NCBI GenBank assembly: GCA_014843695.1
Contig: CM026390.1
Coordinates: 56,532,156 to 56,596,155 of the forward strand
Source: Archivesica marissinica
Taxonomy: Eukaryota; Mollusca; Bivalvia; Venerida; Vesicomyidae
Direction: 5' to 3'
DNA: 64,000 bases
This document shows positions 40,601-46,600 of the stretch, piece after piece (position 1 is the first letter of the stretch; every line of letters starts with the position of its first letter). Position numbers and translations under genes: made by a program. The notes under the pieces are model-generated. The model searched no databases and was not told the DNA's origin. It saw nothing but the letters and a program-made list of their open reading frames with translations.

Positions 40601-43600
40601 GTTTATTGGATTTAGGGTAAACCAACAGCCATATACATGTAGTGACTGTTTAACTTCATTGTGTGGATAAAGACACACAGTCCAAGCAGTATTCCAGTGT
40701 AGAGTGACTGACCCAAACAAACAGTGTAATGTTTTGTACCAGAGTTTTGTGTACTGTATTATGCCATGTGAGTTTGATCCTGCGTGGCATCGTGGTCATG
40801 TTTTCCCAGTGCTTCTCTATGAATGGAATAATCTCCTGAAATACAGAATAATCTCCTGAAATACAGAATAATCTCCTGAAATACAAAATAATCTCCCGAA
40901 ATATAGAATAATCCCCCTAAATACAGAAAAATCTCCTGAAATACAGCGAAATACAGAATAATCTCCCGAAATACAGTTCTAATAATCCCCCGTAATACAG
41001 AATAATCTCCTGAAATACAGAATCTCCAGAAATACCGTATAGAACAATCTCCCAAAATATAGAACAATCTCCCGAAATACAGAATAATCTCCTGAAATAC
41101 AGAATCCGAAATACAGAATTATCTCCCGAAATACAGAATAATCTCCCAAAATACAGAACAATCTCCCAAAATACAGAATAATCTCCCGAAATACAGAATA
41201 ATCTCCTGAAATATAGAACAAACTCCCAAAATACAGAATAACCTCCCGAAATATAGAATAAACTCCCAAAATACAGAATAATCTAGAAATACAGAATAAT
41301 CTACCGAAATACACAGCACAACTCCCGAAATACAGAATAATCTCCCAAAATACCAAATAATCTCCTGAAATACAGAATAATCTCCCGAAATACAGAATGA
41401 GCTCCTGAAATATGTACAATAAACTACTGATCCAAGCGTGTACAAAATACCAAGTTTCTGTGAGGAAACGATCATCCCATTACCTTTCTTTACATCACTT
41501 ATGATCAATATATCCATGTTCGATTAGCGCAGCTCTATCTTCTCACCAATGCAACCCGAGTTCGATCCTTGGACCGGGAAGTATGTGAGATGGTACGATG
41601 GTTGCCAGATCGGACATGTGGGTTTTCTCCGGGTGCTCCGGTTTCCTCCCACACGAATGACCACATTTACGCTTTCATCCGCACCAATGAGAGCGATTAA
41701 TATAAGTTGTTAATGCTTGTTTCGCAATCATTATAAAATAAATAAAGTTTAAACTAAAATATCCATTTTATGTACATATACATGTATCAGAACGTTTTAT
41801 ATATAGTTTTAAATAACATCCCAACCCATATACAAAATAGCTGGAAAAAGCCAAGCGAATCACAGAAAGTGGCTGTTTAGCACAGGTGGCTTCTAAATAC
41901 AGGTCAAATGTATAATAAAACAACATTTTGGGAATCTGGAAACTGGCTGCTTAACACAGGTTGGCTGCTTAATAGAGGTGACCACTAACACAGGTTTGAC
42001 TGTACATATAATATACACATTTTTATTCACAACACATTCTGTGGAAACTGTTGGCACAATTGTCATTTCATGAACTTATTACTAGATGCTACCTATGGAG
42101 CACGTCAGCAGGCCCATGGTTAACACATTGGATTGAAAATGCCTGTGATGCCACATTTCATAATAACAATACTGATAGCATTTCAGATGTGACTATTGTT
42201 TTGTTTTGATTTTAGGGTTTAACGTCGTACCAACAGCGTATGTTATATGGTGATTCTCCAGCTAATATTGGTGGAGGAAGACCTTGGGTGACCCTAAGAT
42301 CAGCATTGCATGCAAGGACGGGCACCCTGGTAGAACCATTTACCTACCACAAGTCAGCTGGATAGCTTCGATTTTCGACACCCCCAGTCGAACCTACAGC
42401 AGTGAGGGGAAAGTGATTTGAAGTCAACAACTGTAACCACTTGTGACTATCAACCAAGGTATTTAACAGTTACAAATTTAACACACACAATTCAGAGAGA
42501 TGAACACCTTACCTTATCCCTGGAAAACATCACTCTATTTTCATCGCGCACTTTTGATATGTATGTTAAGTTGGCTAATGTAGTGTAGCATATCTGCTGG
42601 AAACCTACAATGGACGTGCAAAACATTTCATTCCAAGACACTGTCTATGTACGGCTCTCGTAGCTCGCAAAATGGACAACAGTCAATGAGAGACATCACT
42701 AATTTCTAATACATCCCTTGGCAGGTAATATCTGATTGATCCCAAAATGTAAATAGGTCCTTTTAGTTGGAATCCTTTGTTTTTACTGCTGTTCCCTAAC
42801 CAGATGTTGCGGTATGATAAATGTGATTTTATCAAAATCAAAATCGTGTTTTACAAATAAGTACCGATTGCATATACTGTGGGATATCTGTTGAGATATA
42901 GCAACTTAGTAATCATAAGAAATGAACATGGAATATGATTGCTAGCATGTTGTGCAAAGGAAACAACGATAAAAACAGAGGAAAACACTTAATAGGACCT
43001 ATCTACTTTTAGGGAGTATTCAGGGGCAGTAACTGACCGATGTCTCTCATTGTATATACAAATGTATAATAGTAGAGAATTCAATGGAGATGTTATCCAT
43101 GTTATTTAACATTTTTTAACATTTCTCCATGGGAGTATTTTTGCTTAGTCATATACATTGTCATTTATAATATACAGTGTGTCAACAGGATTGATAAGAA
43201 AGCATAAGATAATCATATAGATCCCTTTCCTGTAAATAAGTATACTTTTTACATGTACATAGAACACGAAGTAAAACCTGATATCTTAAAGTCATACATG
43301 TAGCCCTGTTCAAAATAACAAAATTACAAGTTATTCCAGATTACAAGTTATTCCAGATTACAAGTTATTCCAGTGTCCCATTTTCTATGCCAGCAATTTT
43401 AATAAAACATGCTAAACGTGATGTTTGGAGTTCGAGCCACACTGGAGCCGTTACGATTGTGCTCTTAGGCAAGGCTTTTAAATTCCATGTTGCCTCTTCT
43501 CTCTCCCTCGTGGCGATGGATTCCATCAGGAATGAGGTCTCGAGAGTGATTAATATAAGTTATAAGAACTTGTTTCGCAATCGAGCTAAAATATATTTGT

Positions 43601-46600
43601 ATAAAAAAACGTGATGTATGCATATTAAATTAATTGCCAGGGTTCGCGCTGTCGGTCGTCAATGGCACCAACTGCGACAAAATACAAATACTTGTGAATT
43701 GGCGAAAATATTTGGTGCAAAATGTTTTGTCCAATACATGACTTCAAATATTTACAAGCGAACTATATAGCTCTTAGTTGACTCCAAGTCTTTCAAATTG
43801 CTCCAGTTTGTTACAATTGGCAACAGTAATGGTACAGACAAACATTCAGACAGTAGGGAACCCTGATTGCTATTATCATATGATTTGTGACGGAGAAATG
43901 GAGCTATGAAGAGCCGAACGATCTACGAACTATCCAAGTCAAAATAAGATTATATATTTTCCAACAGTGTACAAGTACATCACAAAAGTTAAAACGGATG
44001 GAATTCATTACCACAAAACTTGAGTAATAATGGTGTGTGTGTTTTACGTTAATAATAATAATAAAGTCTTTATTTAACGAGAGAACTCATTTGAATATAA
44101 ACCTATTATTATACATATTGTATGCATAGGACAAATAAACATGAGACAATTATAAAAACATAAATAGTTACACACAACATGTTGATAACAATCATGATTT
44201 GACATAAGAAACATGCAATTTGAAGTTTAGACATACACAGTTTCAAAATATAATAATAATAAAGACTTTATTTAACGAGAGAACTCATTTGAACAATTAA
44301 GTCAATCTACCATGAGGCCCTCAACAAATTATGCAGGTTCTATGGCATAATGTCTTAGAATATACATGGAAATGTTTCGTTGCTCAATCCCTGAAGAGGT
44401 TATACCGGTATGTACATATAATAACATTGCTCGATACTTTAAGCCCATTATGCCATTTTACTTCTTTTCATTATTACTGCAAAATTGTCCTTTATTAAAT
44501 AGATATAGATAATATCAATACTATAGTTTTTCATAACACAAATATGTAAATACAGATAATTCACAAACAATATTGTGTGTGTTTTACGTTTATTTATCGT
44601 CGCTACAGGTTGCCCATATGAGCGATGCCTCCTGAAGAGATTAGTCATTTTAGATTTTTGGAGGATAGTGATAGGCAATGATACAGACAGAGATCCATTC
44701 CAGAGTCTCCTCTGGTTCTTTTACGTGCACGGTGTACAACACCCACACGAGACCTCGGTTTAAAGTCCCATCTGAAAGACTGTTAATTTTATTAGGGTCA
44801 GATGGGGGGATCGAACCTGCGATCCCTGGATTACCATTCCAGCGTATTACCACTGGACTACAGATCCGTCTGTGAGTAATAATGGTGTTGTAGCTAACAC
44901 ATTTATATAATAGCAACTATTTTGAGGTTTGTGACCGTCAGCTTGAGCAGGAATATGACTTTAATTCTACGTAAATGTAATAGAGGGATACTGACAGACT
45001 AGCGGTAATCAACTCCAGTTGTCAGTGGCTACTTAATGTAATTTAACCCTTTCAACACCAAGTAACTCACATGGACTGGTCCATGATATTCATAAACCAA
45101 TAAATGAATCAGAAAATCACATTTCGACAAGTTCATTTATCAAAATGGGTAATTATGTCTAAAAATAGTCATATCACTGGCAAAAAGTGCAGATCCTGAT
45201 GAGACGGCTCGTCACGAGCCGGCTCATCTGGATCTACACTTTTTGTAAGCCTATTTAGAGGTCTGTGGTATTGAAAGGGTTAACAGTTGGTACATTCTTC
45301 ACAGGAAAATAACTGAAAAGCTCATACTAGCTTGTTTCTTCTGGAAACTTTCTAAATCGTTTGTGTTACACAGCTTGCACTGGTAGATGTAGTTACACAT
45401 GAATGGAATACACGTCCTGCAAACATATACAGTAACATATAATTAACAAGAGGCTTGCTCCTGGCTGCTACACTCAGTGTCAGTGAACATGATTCTGGAA
45501 AAAACAAGATGACCACACAATTTTGGATGAGATATATCTCAGTGAGGTTGGGTTAAATCACACAACAAAGGAATTTCTGAAATGTCAACAATATGCATCA
45601 ACCTAAATCTTGATTAGAGAGATGAAACTAGATTTTCAAGATTTCAGTTCAGAATAACCAGTGGTTCTCGCGTACATGTAGTTCGAACTCGCAACTTTCG
45701 AACTCGCAACTTTCGAACTCGCAACTTCTAGATGCTACTCGACGGCCACCATATCCTTTATACCATGGAGGCTCCACATATAATTTTATCTGTTCGACAA
45801 GGGTTACAAGCACAGTGGTAGCACGTTCGCATAAGGAGCGAAAATCCGGAGTTCGAATCCCACTGGAGCCATTATGATTATGCCCTTTAGACAAGGCATT
45901 TAAATTCCACATGCCTCTTCTCTCTCCCTCGTGGCCATAGATTCCATCAGAAATGAGGTCTCGAAAGTGATTAATATAAGTTGTAAGAACTTGTTTCACA
46001 ATCGAGCTAAAATAAATTTGTATAAACTAAGTGTCACAAGCTTTGCTAAATTAGGTATCCCCTCTATTATGTTCATTGTTCTTAGAAAGCACCCATTTCC
46101 ATCATCAGCATTCTAATGCTTCATTTCATATTAGCAAACTTCAAAAAGAGTTTGGAAGAGAAAGGTTTTAACATGCCTCAGTTTTAGCCGATATAACAGC
46201 ATGTACTCAGTCTTACCCGATATAACAGCATGTACTCAGTCTTACCCGATATAACAGCTTGTACTCAGTCTTACCCGATATAACAGCATGTACTCAGTCT
46301 TACCCGATATAACAGCTTGTACTCAGTCTTACCCGATATAACAGCATGTACTCAGTCTTACCCGATATAACAGCTTGTACTCAGTCTTACCCGATATAAC
46401 AGCATGTACTCAGTCTTACCCGATATAACAGCTTGTACTCAGTCTTACCCGATATAACAGCATGTACTCAGTCTTACCCGATATAACAGCTTGTACTCAG
46501 TCTTACCCGATATAACAGCATGTACTCAGTCTTACCCGATATAACAGCTTGTACTCAGTCTTACCCGATATAACAGCATGTACTCAGTCTTACCCGATAT

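Noticed and set aside
42590..42604. Tandem CAGCAG acceptor at ASH2L exon 4
   Set aside because: Using either CAG breaks the frame after exon 3; the TAG eight bases upstream restores phase and the family alignment.
44800..44873. tRNA gene on the minus strand
   Set aside because: It is the head of SINE C, whose body recurs at 6735.
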